Positions 53,108 through 62,589 of a DNA stretch of 64,000 nucleotides are shown here, piece after piece (within the stretch, counting starts at the first letter, position 1; each line of letters starts with the position of its first letter). The position numbers and the translations under genes are program-made. Below the pieces are notes generated by a model. The model saw nothing but the letters and a program-made list of their open reading frames with translations, searched no databases and was not told the DNA's origin. Origin of the DNA: Tunturiibacter empetritectus (GTDB taxonomy: Bacteria; Acidobacteriota; Terriglobia; Terriglobales; Acidobacteriaceae); assembly GCF_013410875.1 (NCBI RefSeq), contig NZ_JACCCU010000002.1, positions 310,001 through 374,000 of the forward strand, written 5' to 3'.

Positions 53108-56100
53108 ATGAAGCTTCATCGTCTTTCTTGTGCTCTTTTCCTTCTTGTCCTAATCGATGGAGCAGTAGCCTCTGCTCAAATCGCAGCTGATCTGAAGGGC
53201 CGCGTCTTCGATCCCTCTGGCGCCGCGATCGCAAATGCGCCAGTTGAACTCGTCGAGTCTTCGACAAACCTGCATCGGTCCACGACGACTTCCAGTTCAG
53301 GGGATTATCTTTTCATCCACCTCAATCCGGGCTCTTACCGCGTGGAGGTAAAAGCACCCGGATTCAAGGGTCTGAATCGCGAGGGTGTCACTGTCATTGT
53401 CGGACAGACGGTGAGCCTTGATCTGACGCTGAGTCCTGGAGGCGATCCACAGAGTGTAACAGTCAACAGCGATGCTGCTCTTCTACAGGCGGAGACCAGC
53501 AACATTCAGACCAATATCTCTGGCGCTTTTGTTGCCGCAGTTCCGCTCAATACGAGAAATTTCATTCAACTGACGACATTGGCACCCGGCGTCGCATTGC
53601 CCCCTGGCACATTGCTTCCCCGCATCAATGGGGGCCGGCCGCGGACCAATGAATACATCTACGACGGCATCTCCGCTCTGCAGCCTGAGCCGGGCCAGGT
53701 TGCGTTCTTCCCTATTCTCGATGACGTTGCGGAGTTCACGATCGAAGCCAACAACGTGCCTGCGGAGTTTGGCCGCTTCAACGGCGGCGTGGTGAATGTT
53801 GCGACGCGGTCAGGCTCCAACGAAATACATGGCAGTCTGTTTGAATATCTCCGCAATGAAGATCTTAATGCTCGAAACTACTTCGCGCCTGTGGGACGCA
53901 AACCTGAGTATCGTCGAAACCTTTACGGTGCCACACTCGGGGCGCCCATTCTTCACGACCGCCTCTTTTTCTTTGGCGACTATCAGGGAGTGAAGCAGCT
54001 CATCGGCCGCACGCTCACCTCCACAATTCCTACCAACAATGAGCGCAAAGGTATCTTCACTGGCGTCTCGAAGATCTACAACCCAGCTACGACTACCATC
54101 GTCAATGGAAAGAACGTTCGGCAGGAGTTTCCTGGCGACGTAATCAACATATCGCTCGATCCCGCCGCGGAGGCTCTTCTTGCGCGCTTCCCAATCCCCA
54201 CCAACAAAAATGCGGCCAACAACTACAGTCGCACGGCAAACGATGCGGACCATCAGAATCAGTTCGACGTACGTGTCGATGGAGCTTACGGAGCTCGCGA
54301 CCACGCCTTCGGCCGCTACACGTACTACAACGAAGTCGAGCAGCCTGTTACACCTTTGCCTGATGGTAGTGGTTTGATCAGTGGAGCGGCACTCGGAACG
54401 GGAGGCGTGCCTGGACTTTCCAATGTGCGGGGGCAGCAAGCCGTTGCCAATGAGACTCACATTTTTTCGCCGCGACTAGTCAACAACCTCACCGGTGGCT
54501 ACACTCGCCGCAGCAACAATATTATTGGACCTGACCTCAACGACACTGCGTCAGCCGCGCTCGGCATTCCAGGCATCCCCACCAATGCAGCATTCAATAA
54601 CGCCCTTCCACTCTTCACCTTCACTGGCTTCCAGCAGCTTGGTCCCGCCGCGAGCACCTTCGCGAACTTCCAGACTGCGGTATGGCAGGTAGTCGACACG
54701 GCTGTCTACACTCGCGGCGCCCATGCTATTAAAGCCGGCATCGACTTCCGCCGGTATCAACTCAATACCGTCTCACCGCCCAATCCGACAGGTTCCTTCG
54801 CCTTCACGACCACAGGCACCAATCAACAAGGCGTCACGAACAGCGGCAACTCCATCGCCAGCTTCTTACTTGGCCAGGTTGATACCTTCCAGATTGATCT
54901 TCAACAGGCCAAAATTCGCCCTCGCGACTATATTGAAGAATTTTTCTTACAGGATGATTGGAAGGCCTCTAACCGCCTCACGCTCAATATTGGAGCGCGC
55001 TGGACTCTCCATCATCCTTCTACTGAAAAGAATAATCAGGGAGCTATTTTCAATCTCGCGACCCAACAACTCGACTATGTCGGCGTTGATGGAAATTCGC
55101 GAAACGCCAGAGAACTCCACTATGACAATGTCGCTCCACGTGTCGGGTTTACCTACCTCGCGACCGAGAAGACCGTCATCCGCTCTGGCTTCGGAATCGT
55201 ATTTATTGACCAATCCGGAATCACAACTCCATTCACGGTTCCTCAGTTCCCTTTCATCCAGAGCGTTACACAAAAGACACAGGACAGCGTAAACGCTGCT
55301 TTTGCGCTCTCGCATGGACCTTCCGTGGCCCCCATTCCGCTCACTCCTAACGCCGGTCTTGGCCAAAGCGTGTACACTGCCGATCGTACCGCCGGGTCGG
55401 GCTATGTCCAGCAATGGAACCTCGCTGTGCAGCGCGCAGTGACCAACAATCTATCCGTTGAAGTTGCCTATGTTGAATCAAACATTATTCATGTCGGTAT
55501 ACCCGACTCAAATCTAAATCAGCTCACGGCCGATCAGTTGGCGCAGGGTCCTTCACTCCTAACCCCTGTCACAAATCCTTACTTCGGCCAACTTCCCCCA
55601 TCAAGCTCTCTTAACACGAAGAACATAGCCGCCGCGCAGCTCATCAAACCTTACCCTCGATTTCAAAACGTTGCCACCTACCGCCATAACTCGGGAACCA
55701 CCAACTACAACGCAATTGAGGTCAAGGCCGAACAGCGTCTCTCTCGCGGCCTCTCTTTCCTTTTCGCCTATACTCACTCCAAACTGATTGACGATGCATC
55801 TTCTGTCTTTTCCTCTACGGTTCTCTCCTCGCCCAACACGAGCTCTCTTATTGCGGCGGACACCTTCCGCCCTTATCTGGAACGCGACTCATCAAGTGGC
55901 GACATGCCCAATGTAACGTCGTTCAGCGGCATCTACGACCTGCCGGCCGGACGCAACCACCGTTTCGCCTCGACAGGCGTGGGTAATGCAGTGCTCGGAG
56001 GGTGGAGCTTGAATACCATCCTGTCGCTGCAGTCGGGCATGCCGGTCACCGTTACCCAGGCTACGAATAACAATTCTTTCGCTGGCTTTTCTCTTCAACG

Positions 56101-56443
56101 TCCCAATATCGTCGGCAATCCTACTCTCTCAGGCAACCAAAGATCCCCCGCACATTACTTCAACACCGCGGCTTTTGCTACCGCCCCGCAGTTCGCTATC
56201 GGCACCGCATCCCGCAACCCAGTACGTGGGCCAGCGTACCGCGACCTCGATATCTCTCTTATCAAACGAACCCGGATGGTTGAAAAAGCTGACCTTGAGT
56301 TCCGCGCCGAGATGTTCAACGTGACTAACACGCCGGAGTTCTCACAGCCCAATGGCAGCTTCGGTTCTGCTGCATTCGGCACCATCACATCGACTACAAC
56401 AGATCCTCGTGTTGTGCAGTTCGCGATTCGACTAAGTAGATAG
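53108..56443 (+). CDS. TonB-dependent receptor-like outer membrane protein (acidobacterial type)
   Basis: 1111 residues. Signal peptide (MKLHRLSCALFLLVLIDGAVASAQ), then a CarboxypepD_reg-like domain at about 25-110 (AADLKGRVFDPSGAAIANAPVEL), a plug region (about 125-240; INGGRPRTNEYIYDGISALQPEPGQVAFFPILDDVAEFTIEANN), and a long barrel ending at the aromatic-poor but arginine-rich FAIRLSR. GGAG sits upstream of ATG 53108. Acidobacteria carry many such receptors, thought to take up plant polymer fragments or metal chelates. No TonB box is obvious. Ligand unknown. Confidence 0.92.
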   Translation: MKLHRLSCALFLLVLIDGAVASAQIAADLKGRVFDPSGAAIANAPVELVESSTNLHRSTTTSSSGDYLFIHLNPGSYRVEVKAPGFKGLNREGVTVIVGQTVSLDLTLSPGGDPQSVTVNSDAALLQAETSNIQTNISGAFVAAVPLNTRNFIQLTTLAPGVALPPGTLLPRINGGRPRTNEYIYDGISALQPEPGQVAFFPILDDVAEFTIEANNVPAEFGRFNGGVVNVATRSGSNEIHGSLFEYLRNEDLNARNYFAPVGRKPEYRRNLYGATLGAPILHDRLFFFGDYQGVKQLIGRTLTSTIPTNNERKGIFTGVSKIYNPATTTIVNGKNVRQEFPGDVINISLDPAAEALLARFPIPTNKNAANNYSRTANDADHQNQFDVRVDGAYGARDHAFGRYTYYNEVEQPVTPLPDGSGLISGAALGTGGVPGLSNVRGQQAVANETHIFSPRLVNNLTGGYTRRSNNIIGPDLNDTASAALGIPGIPTNAAFNNALPLFTFTGFQQLGPAASTFANFQTAVWQVVDTAVYTRGAHAIKAGIDFRRYQLNTVSPPNPTGSFAFTTTGTNQQGVTNSGNSIASFLLGQVDTFQIDLQQAKIRPRDYIEEFFLQDDWKASNRLTLNIGARWTLHHPSTEKNNQGAIFNLATQQLDYVGVDGNSRNARELHYDNVAPRVGFTYLATEKTVIRSGFGIVFIDQSGITTPFTVPQFPFIQSVTQKTQDSVNAAFALSHGPSVAPIPLTPNAGLGQSVYTADRTAGSGYVQQWNLAVQRAVTNNLSVEVAYVESNIIHVGIPDSNLNQLTADQLAQGPSLLTPVTNPYFGQLPPSSSLNTKNIAAAQLIKPYPRFQNVATYRHNSGTTNYNAIEVKAEQRLSRGLSFLFAYTHSKLIDDASSVFSSTVLSSPNTSSLIAADTFRPYLERDSSSGDMPNVTSFSGIYDLPAGRNHRFASTGVGNAVLGGWSLNTILSLQSGMPVTVTQATNNNSFAGFSLQRPNIVGNPTLSGNQRSPAHYFNTAAFATAPQFAIGTASRNPVRGPAYRDLDISLIKRTRMVEKADLEFRAEMFNVTNTPEFSQPNGSFGSAAFGTITSTTTDPRVVQFAIRLSR

Positions 56444-56488
56444 CGGAGTGTACGGCCATTAGCTGGTCACTAAGCGCAGCGCTCAAAA

Positions 56489-57565
56489 TTACTTTTGATT
56501 TTCGCCAGCGTTTTGAATACTCTCTGCCATCTTGTACTCGCGCGTTGCGTCTTCCTTGCGGCCCAGAGCGCGGAAAGCCTGCCCCAGCAGCAAGTGGATG
56601 AGATGATTGCTGGAATCCATACGTTCTGCGCGCAATAGATAGTTAAGCGCGGTCAAGGCGTCATCGCGCTTCAACAAAACTTGACCGAGAAGAATATAAG
56701 GTCCTGTCGAATTTGGCTCAAGTAGAAGCGCACAGTTCAACGACTGCTGCGCGTCTTCGTATCGCAGAGCTCGCAGGTAAGCGTCGCCCAGACGCTCATA
56801 TACCTCTCCATTCATTGGATTGATTGTCCGTTCGGCTTCAAATTCGGCGACGGCTGCTGCGGCGTTCGAGCGGGAGAGGGCAAGCTGCCCCAGGAGTAGA
56901 TGAGCCAAAGGTAATCCTGGTTCAATTTGGAGCGCTTTGCGGGCCATTTGCTCGGACTCGGCGGGGTGGTCCCGGCGAAGCAGCATGCGTCCCATGAATA
57001 AGTAAGATGCCGCTGAATCCGCTGAGATCTTGTACTGCTGGGCGAAGATGCGACGCGCATCATCGTATCGATGCACGTCGAGATAACAGACCGCCAAAAC
57101 ATACGTTCCATCGGCATTCACGCTAGCGATTGGACTGTTCGCTCGTTCGAGGAAAGGAATCGCTGCGGCCGGCTGCCCCATACGATATAAAGTCACACCG
57201 CGCATCTGTGTCGCGAGCAGATCGTTGCCATCCTGAAGTATGGCTTTTTCGAAGGCTAAGTTCGCCGCGGCGAAGTTATTGCGCTGGTAGTGAATCATTC
57301 CGCGCATGCGCTCAAGTCCCGCCGGCTCCGGCTGTTGAGCTGCCAAAGAGTTCAAGCGCGTCTCGGCTTCGCTTAACTGTCCACGAGAGATTAAGCGCTG
57401 TACTTCTTCCGTTGGACTCAGGTTATACTGGGCTGAATCAGTTGAAGCGGATGCTCCGGAGCCGGGGTCATGCTGGGCTTTCACATAGGGGGGCATGGAT
57501 AACCCTACGCAGCAAACAAAGCAAAACCCAAGGTGCCTGCGAAGAGAGCGGGCGATAAGGAACAT
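56489..57565 (-). CDS. Secreted TPR protein
   Basis: 358 residues. Signal peptide (MFLIARSLRRHLGFCFVCCVGLSMPPYVKAQ), then about eight TPR repeats from residue 48 onward with the W/A/G/Y/F/A/P pattern (GNDLLATQMRGVTLYRMGQPAAAIPFLERA; LLLGQLALSRSNAAAAVAEFEAERTINPMNGEVYERLGDAYLRA). A protein-protein scaffold in the periplasm. It follows the small secreted protein gene by two bases, so the two are coupled. Confidence 0.9.
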   Translation of the reverse strand: MFLIARSLRRHLGFCFVCCVGLSMPPYVKAQHDPGSGASASTDSAQYNLSPTEEVQRLISRGQLSEAETRLNSLAAQQPEPAGLERMRGMIHYQRNNFAAANLAFEKAILQDGNDLLATQMRGVTLYRMGQPAAAIPFLERANSPIASVNADGTYVLAVCYLDVHRYDDARRIFAQQYKISADSAASYLFMGRMLLRRDHPAESEQMARKALQIEPGLPLAHLLLGQLALSRSNAAAAVAEFEAERTINPMNGEVYERLGDAYLRALRYEDAQQSLNCALLLEPNSTGPYILLGQVLLKRDDALTALNYLLRAERMDSSNHLIHLLLGQAFRALGRKEDATREYKMAESIQNAGENQK

Positions 57566-57567
57566 AT

Positions 57568-58077
57568 CTAGAAGAGCGCCCCCGCTACTTGTTCTGCGAC
57601 GTTCCTCGCTTCTTCACTTAAGCCGCTCTGAGTCGACGTTGGCTGCCGGGTAGAGCTACTCCTGATGTCAATGATGAAAGCCCGGTCCCGTACTCGACCG
57701 ATGATCTGTTCCGCTCCGTTATCAGATTTCTTACTCGGGACACACTGAAATGCTTCATTGCCGATTGCCTTTAGAGGGACTGGAGTGCCGGAACATTGCG
57801 CGAGATACGCGGCGAAGTCTTTTGATGGTAGAGCCATCGTGTGCACAGCGATCTTTAGCTCGAAGACGGAGGCTTGCTGAGCGCGCTTGAAGTCGCAGGT
57901 GGTATCACCTTGTGGCGTGAGGGCGGTTGCGTTCGCCTGAACTTCACCGCCTAGAACGCCGGCGGCCGTCGCTGCATTTAGCCATGGACATTGAGTTTGC
58001 GCGCTGCATCGCACAGGGCTAATGAATAAGCCAGCGGCTGCCAAAAACACAAGTGCAACTAAACTTCTTCTGTTCAA
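57568..58077 (-). CDS. Small secreted protein, DUF3558-like, unknown function
   Basis: 169 residues. Signal peptide (MNRRSLVALVFLAAAGLFISPVRCSAQ), then a compact domain with four cysteines (CPWL, TCDF, QCSG, QCVP), probably two disulfides. The CPWL...AATAAGVLGGEVQAN...CDF pattern recalls periplasmic DUF3558-like proteins of actinobacteria, but this is weak. Coupled with the TPR gene, and downstream of the multiheme cytochrome gene; probably part of the same export-linked operon. Confidence 0.7.
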   Translation of the reverse strand: MNRRSLVALVFLAAAGLFISPVRCSAQTQCPWLNAATAAGVLGGEVQANATALTPQGDTTCDFKRAQQASVFELKIAVHTMALPSKDFAAYLAQCSGTPVPLKAIGNEAFQCVPSKKSDNGAEQIIGRVRDRAFIIDIRSSSTRQPTSTQSGLSEEARNVAEQVAGALF

Positions 58078-58175
58078 GGTTTCCTCTTAACGTAAGTCTT
58101 TTCGGCAGAGAAAGTATCTCGCTGAAGGTTGTCGTCGAGCATGCCGAACGCTGAGAAGATGACACACGGCTTGAT

Positions 58176-60479
58176 CTAGTGCTCTCCGCCAGCACTCACT
58201 ACTTCGGGATGTGTTACATCCTTATGTACGTGCCACGGCACGCTTTCAATTGAAATCTCTGGATGTTTGCGCAGAAAATCCAAGGAGTAGGTGGGAGCGC
58301 CGGGGTCGACCTTCTTCGTGACAAACTTCGCAGATTGGTCCTTGGCTTTATCCTTCATCCCGGCGCGACGATAGAGCAGTGCAAGGTTGTAGTGCGCGGT
58401 CAGGTCGTCTGGATCGATCGCTTGCAATTCTTCAAACTGCTCCATCGCTTCTTCAGGTCTGCGTTGTTGATAGTATGAGATCCCAAGCTCGCGACGAGCA
58501 TCGCGCGATTGGGGATATTGCGCCAGGACTTTTTTTAGATCTTCCACTTCAGCATCAGAATGTCCCGCTCGCCGTTCTACCAGTGCAAGATAATAGAGCG
58601 CACGCGCATTGTTGGGACTTAGCTCTAGTGCTTTTTCAAGACCTGCGCGAGCCGAGGCGTATTTTTCCCATTCGATGTTCGTCAGCCCAATATTGCTGTA
58701 GCCGTCCGCATAATCAGGACGCAACTTGATCACCTGAGAGAAGGCCTGGATCGCATCACTGTACTGCAGCTGATCGAGATAGGCGATGCCGAGGTTATTC
58801 CAGCGCATCCAGTCAGCATTATCGTGAGAGTCAGGTGAACCTGCGGGATTCTCTCCGAGATTCAGTGTTCGTGTCCGCGAAGCTAGTTCGACGATTGGAT
58901 ACGCAACGTGATCCTTCCCGAATACATTATTGAGGTAGCTCTGCCGGAGATGTCGATAGTTGACCCTGGCAGTTATTGTTACTGCACCTTTCGCCTCGGG
59001 GGGAATGCGAAACTCGTAACGAATGAGCGATGACCTACCTGCCTGAACGGTGTTGTCATAAGCAACAGAGTGAATGGTCCATACCTTATGATTGTCGACG
59101 AACACCCCGTCCGTGTTGACGGGACGGTTGGTAAAGCTATGCGCCCGCTCGTCGAGCATTCCATCTGGTTTGATGAAGCCGCTGTGATAGATCTCCTTCC
59201 CGTTCGAGTCGGTGACGACAAACTCTACCCATGCCTCATACAGGTCGCGAACTTCGGGGATCAGGGAGTGGCCGATATTTTTGTTTTGAATAACGGTCAT
59301 CACCTGCACCGCATCACCCGGAGCGAGAGTGAACGGGGTCGAGCCCAGGGGCGCGATAAGCTTGTCGTCATTTGCCTTGCGAATCGCAAATAGATCGACA
59401 TTTAGGTAGTTGCCTGTTTTTAGGAATTCGACAGTCTTCTCCAACTGTTCACTAAACCCATAGTAGAAAGGGACGGCGGTATTGCCCGCGGTCCAGCGGT
59501 GAGAGGCGAACGTGCCGTTTTTCGCTCCAGGCTCGGGTAGAGCATTTGACGCGCGCTTCATGTGGCAGCCCTGACAGGTCGTGAAATCAGCTTGATAAAA
59601 CGTTAGAGGATTTCTCTGGGAGAACTTCGAGTTTTGCCACTCATCATATGCAGTGAATGCGCGAATAAACTTGTAATCGTTTAATGGATTTGGCAAGTTG
59701 GCCTTGTGGCAAGCAGAGCAGAACTCCGGTGTACGATAGAAGGTTTGCATCACCGCCTTCGAATGCCGATCAAGGTGAGCCAATATCTCTGAATCCGGCA
59801 CCAGTCCCGGAATACGGTCTCCCTTTTCGTCAACCAGAACAGCGGGTACTCCCATGACGTAGCCGCCATTGCCGAGCGTGGATTGCAGCTTCTGCACAGA
59901 GTGACACGTCGTACAGGTCAGCCCATCCTGATCAAATTTGCGGTCGACGATCGAGTTTTGCGTCAGCCCTCCGCCTAGCACTGCGATCGGATTGTGGCAG
60001 CTATCGCAGTGGCGTGAGAACTCAATTCCCTTGGTTCTAATGAGAATATTGACGCTGGTGCGATAAAAGGGCGTTCGAAATGAATTGGAATGCAGAGACT
60101 GTCGCCATTGGTGATACGCCTCTTTGTGACAGTGGCCGCAGTAGTCGGCCGTGGGAAACGCGTCTGGCTCCAGGAAGTTGTCTCCCTGTACTGCCGCATT
60201 TCCCGGCGTTGAAATGTTTCCTTTTCCAAAGGCAAAATTGTAGGTTTTGCTAACCCTGTCAGCATATTCTTTGCGAACTTTAGCTTCGTCGGTGACTTTC
60301 TGTTGTGTCTGACTTAGATCCGAGTGTGCTTGAATTCGAGGTATAAATGCAAAGACACTTCCCAAGAAGAGCACTCCAACCAGACTGACGTACGCCACCC
60401 TTACGGTAGCCAGGCTCCGTCGATTGCTGACGACACGCGTCACCTGCATTTTGGCCCACTTGGAAAACATCAGCGTCAA
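58176..60479 (-). CDS. Pentaheme cytochrome c with C-terminal TPR domain
   Basis: 767 residues. A membrane anchor lies at about 28-47. Five C-x-x-C-H haem motifs: CGHCH, CDSCH, CTTCH, CSACH and CQGCH, all between residues about 93 and 315, in a layout similar to NapC/cytochrome c554-like or multihaem oxidoreductases. Residues about 360-535 form a beta-rich domain, and about 560-720 hold TPR repeats (LRPDYADGYSNIGLTNIEWEKYASARAGLEKAL). It may be a periplasmic redox enzyme or electron store. Upstream of the small secreted and TPR genes in one minus-strand operon, downstream of the CRTAC1 gene. Confidence 0.9.
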   Translation of the reverse strand: MTLMFSKWAKMQVTRVVSNRRSLATVRVAYVSLVGVLFLGSVFAFIPRIQAHSDLSQTQQKVTDEAKVRKEYADRVSKTYNFAFGKGNISTPGNAAVQGDNFLEPDAFPTADYCGHCHKEAYHQWRQSLHSNSFRTPFYRTSVNILIRTKGIEFSRHCDSCHNPIAVLGGGLTQNSIVDRKFDQDGLTCTTCHSVQKLQSTLGNGGYVMGVPAVLVDEKGDRIPGLVPDSEILAHLDRHSKAVMQTFYRTPEFCSACHKANLPNPLNDYKFIRAFTAYDEWQNSKFSQRNPLTFYQADFTTCQGCHMKRASNALPEPGAKNGTFASHRWTAGNTAVPFYYGFSEQLEKTVEFLKTGNYLNVDLFAIRKANDDKLIAPLGSTPFTLAPGDAVQVMTVIQNKNIGHSLIPEVRDLYEAWVEFVVTDSNGKEIYHSGFIKPDGMLDERAHSFTNRPVNTDGVFVDNHKVWTIHSVAYDNTVQAGRSSLIRYEFRIPPEAKGAVTITARVNYRHLRQSYLNNVFGKDHVAYPIVELASRTRTLNLGENPAGSPDSHDNADWMRWNNLGIAYLDQLQYSDAIQAFSQVIKLRPDYADGYSNIGLTNIEWEKYASARAGLEKALELSPNNARALYYLALVERRAGHSDAEVEDLKKVLAQYPQSRDARRELGISYYQQRRPEEAMEQFEELQAIDPDDLTAHYNLALLYRRAGMKDKAKDQSAKFVTKKVDPGAPTYSLDFLRKHPEISIESVPWHVHKDVTHPEVVSAGGEH

Positions 60480-60545
60480 CCCTACCTCTTCTTTCGCAAA
60501 TTACTGATCAAAGGGCTACGAGAGGTTGATCGGAATTTTACTCAC

Positions 60546-62465
60546 CTAATGCATCTTTTGTCTTCTGATTTCTGCGTCCGATTTCGCCCTTGCCGGTTCA
60601 TCAAGAACACCTGGCACAACACCCTTTCCCTCCTGAATCGTAAAAAAACGGTCGACCGCCGGGATTGTTATATGTTCCACCGAACCACTGGGCCAATGGA
60701 TTTCAACCGAATCTACGACGGTTGCGTCGCCGATCCCGAAGTGAGGCCGCTGATCGTTGGATGACTCATAGCTACCGCCGCTAAGTACATCCGCGCGCTG
60801 ACGAAAGCCGTTCGCCGTCAGATAGACGGTGGCACCCACAGCATCCCGAGGACTCTTTGGACCTCCAATGAGCTTCAACCCAACCCAATGATGATGATCG
60901 AGGCTAATATCCCGCATCAGCGAAGGGACGTGATCCATCGAGTTAATGACGACATCGGTCTTACCGTCGTTGAACAGGTCCCCGAAGGCGGCTCCTCTTC
61001 CCGGGATCACCTCCGCCAAGCCACTTCCAATCACCGCGGGCATTACCTCAAACCTTTTTCCCTTGTCTACGTTATGGAATAGCAGGGGACGCTGAGCGTA
61101 GGAGGTACCCCAGTCATACTTGTCCACCTGAGGATACACATGTCCATTAACTAGAAAAATATCTTTCCAGCCGTCGTTGTCATAATCGATAAACTCGGTT
61201 GCCCAGGTGAGAAAAGGATAGGTGACCTCCGCAATGCCCATCTCTGGACTGATCTCGGTAAACCCCTGATCCCCTCCATTTCTAAAGAGCGGTTTATAGT
61301 CATCGGAGAATGTGCCGGTGTAAAGGTCGACCAATCCATTGTTGAGATAGTCGCCCACTGCCAACCCCATCCCAGCCTGGTCCCGTCCCTGCTGATTTAG
61401 CGCGAAACCTGAGTAATAGCTGGCATCTTCAAAGGTTCCATCGCCGTTGTTCATGTAGAGATAGTTCGGCGAGGAATCGTTCGTAACCACCAGGTCAACC
61501 TTGCCGTCGTTGTTGATATCGACGAACACCGCGGTGAAGCCGTAGTAATGCGCCTTATCCGAGACCCCTGCTTTTTCACTGACGTCGGTAAAAGTACCAT
61601 CCCCGTTGTTGTGAAAGAGATGATCAGCCTCTCCCTGAAGTCCGCGCGGGCCGCACATGGTATTGGCACCGCGAAACTGGCAGTAGACTAGTCCGACCGC
61701 TTCGGAGCCGGGATCGGGCGGATAGGTTACATCATAGTGAACATACCCGGGAACGAAGAGGTCGAGTCGGCCGTCTCCGTCATAGTCTCCAAAGGTGGCA
61801 CCTGTAGACCAGTTTCCCAAAGTGACGCCAGCCTTCTCTGCTACGTCAGTAAAGGTTCCGTCGTGGTTATTGTGATAGAGCCGATTCTTGCCAAAGTTGG
61901 AGACATAAATATCCGGCCAGCCGTCGTTGTCATAGTCTCCAACGGCAACACCATACCCCCAACGATCGTTCGTGACTCCGGCCTTGGCGGAGACGTCGGT
62001 AAATGTGCCATCGTGGTTATTGTGAAACAGGGCTGCGTGAGGCGGGTCCGCGGTACCCTTCAACGCATCATAAGTAGACCCATTCACCAAGTAGATATCG
62101 AGCCAGCCGTCATTGTCATAGTCCAATAAGGCGACCCCTGATCCGGGGGCTTCCAGGATGTACTTCTTTTCCGGCGTGCCCATCACATGATGCCAGACTG
62201 TCAGACCAGCTTGTTTCGCAATATCTTTGAAGATCACTGGACCTTCCTTAACAAACCCTCCAGCGGTAATTGGGCGCAGCTCTGAATCTTTCACCGCTGA
62301 AAACACACCCGCTGTCGCGGACCCACCACGCGGAGCAGTTGGGGTTGCCTGGTCCTGAGTCGAGCCGGGACTGAGCTTGCCGGTCTCCTGTGCCACCATG
62401 AGTGGGCTCATCAAAAACTCGCATATTAGAACCCCTAGCAGGATCGTTTTCCTAAGGTATTTCAT
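60546..62465 (-). CDS. CRTAC1-type secreted FG-GAP/ASPIC-UnbV protein
   Basis: 639 residues. Signal peptide (MKYLRKTILLGVLICEFLMSPLMVAQE), followed by at least seven FG-GAP/VCBS blades with calcium-binding D-x-D-x-D-G loops (DYDNDGWLDIYLVNG, DYDNDGWPDIYVSNF, DYDGDGRLDLFVPGY, DINNDGKVDLVVTND). The C-terminal ASPIC/UnbV domain is at about 535-620 (VGLKLIGGPKSPRDAVGATVYLTANG...HFGIGDATVVDSVEIHWPSG). A secreted beta-propeller, likely calcium-bound, function unknown. Neighbouring TonB receptor, multihaem cytochrome and TPR genes on the same strand point to an outer membrane/periplasm process. Confidence 0.93.
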   Translation of the reverse strand: MKYLRKTILLGVLICEFLMSPLMVAQETGKLSPGSTQDQATPTAPRGGSATAGVFSAVKDSELRPITAGGFVKEGPVIFKDIAKQAGLTVWHHVMGTPEKKYILEAPGSGVALLDYDNDGWLDIYLVNGSTYDALKGTADPPHAALFHNNHDGTFTDVSAKAGVTNDRWGYGVAVGDYDNDGWPDIYVSNFGKNRLYHNNHDGTFTDVAEKAGVTLGNWSTGATFGDYDGDGRLDLFVPGYVHYDVTYPPDPGSEAVGLVYCQFRGANTMCGPRGLQGEADHLFHNNGDGTFTDVSEKAGVSDKAHYYGFTAVFVDINNDGKVDLVVTNDSSPNYLYMNNGDGTFEDASYYSGFALNQQGRDQAGMGLAVGDYLNNGLVDLYTGTFSDDYKPLFRNGGDQGFTEISPEMGIAEVTYPFLTWATEFIDYDNDGWKDIFLVNGHVYPQVDKYDWGTSYAQRPLLFHNVDKGKRFEVMPAVIGSGLAEVIPGRGAAFGDLFNDGKTDVVINSMDHVPSLMRDISLDHHHWVGLKLIGGPKSPRDAVGATVYLTANGFRQRADVLSGGSYESSNDQRPHFGIGDATVVDSVEIHWPSGSVEHITIPAVDRFFTIQEGKGVVPGVLDEPARAKSDAEIRRQKMH

Positions 62466-62589
62466 AACCCCTTATTCCGCTTGCACCAAAAGTGCCGCAT
62501 CTTCATCCGAGTAAGATACATAGTCCGTGTAGTTTAGCAAGCAGAACGATCTTACCTCTTCGTGAAGCGACAAACTCATCGTTCCAGCA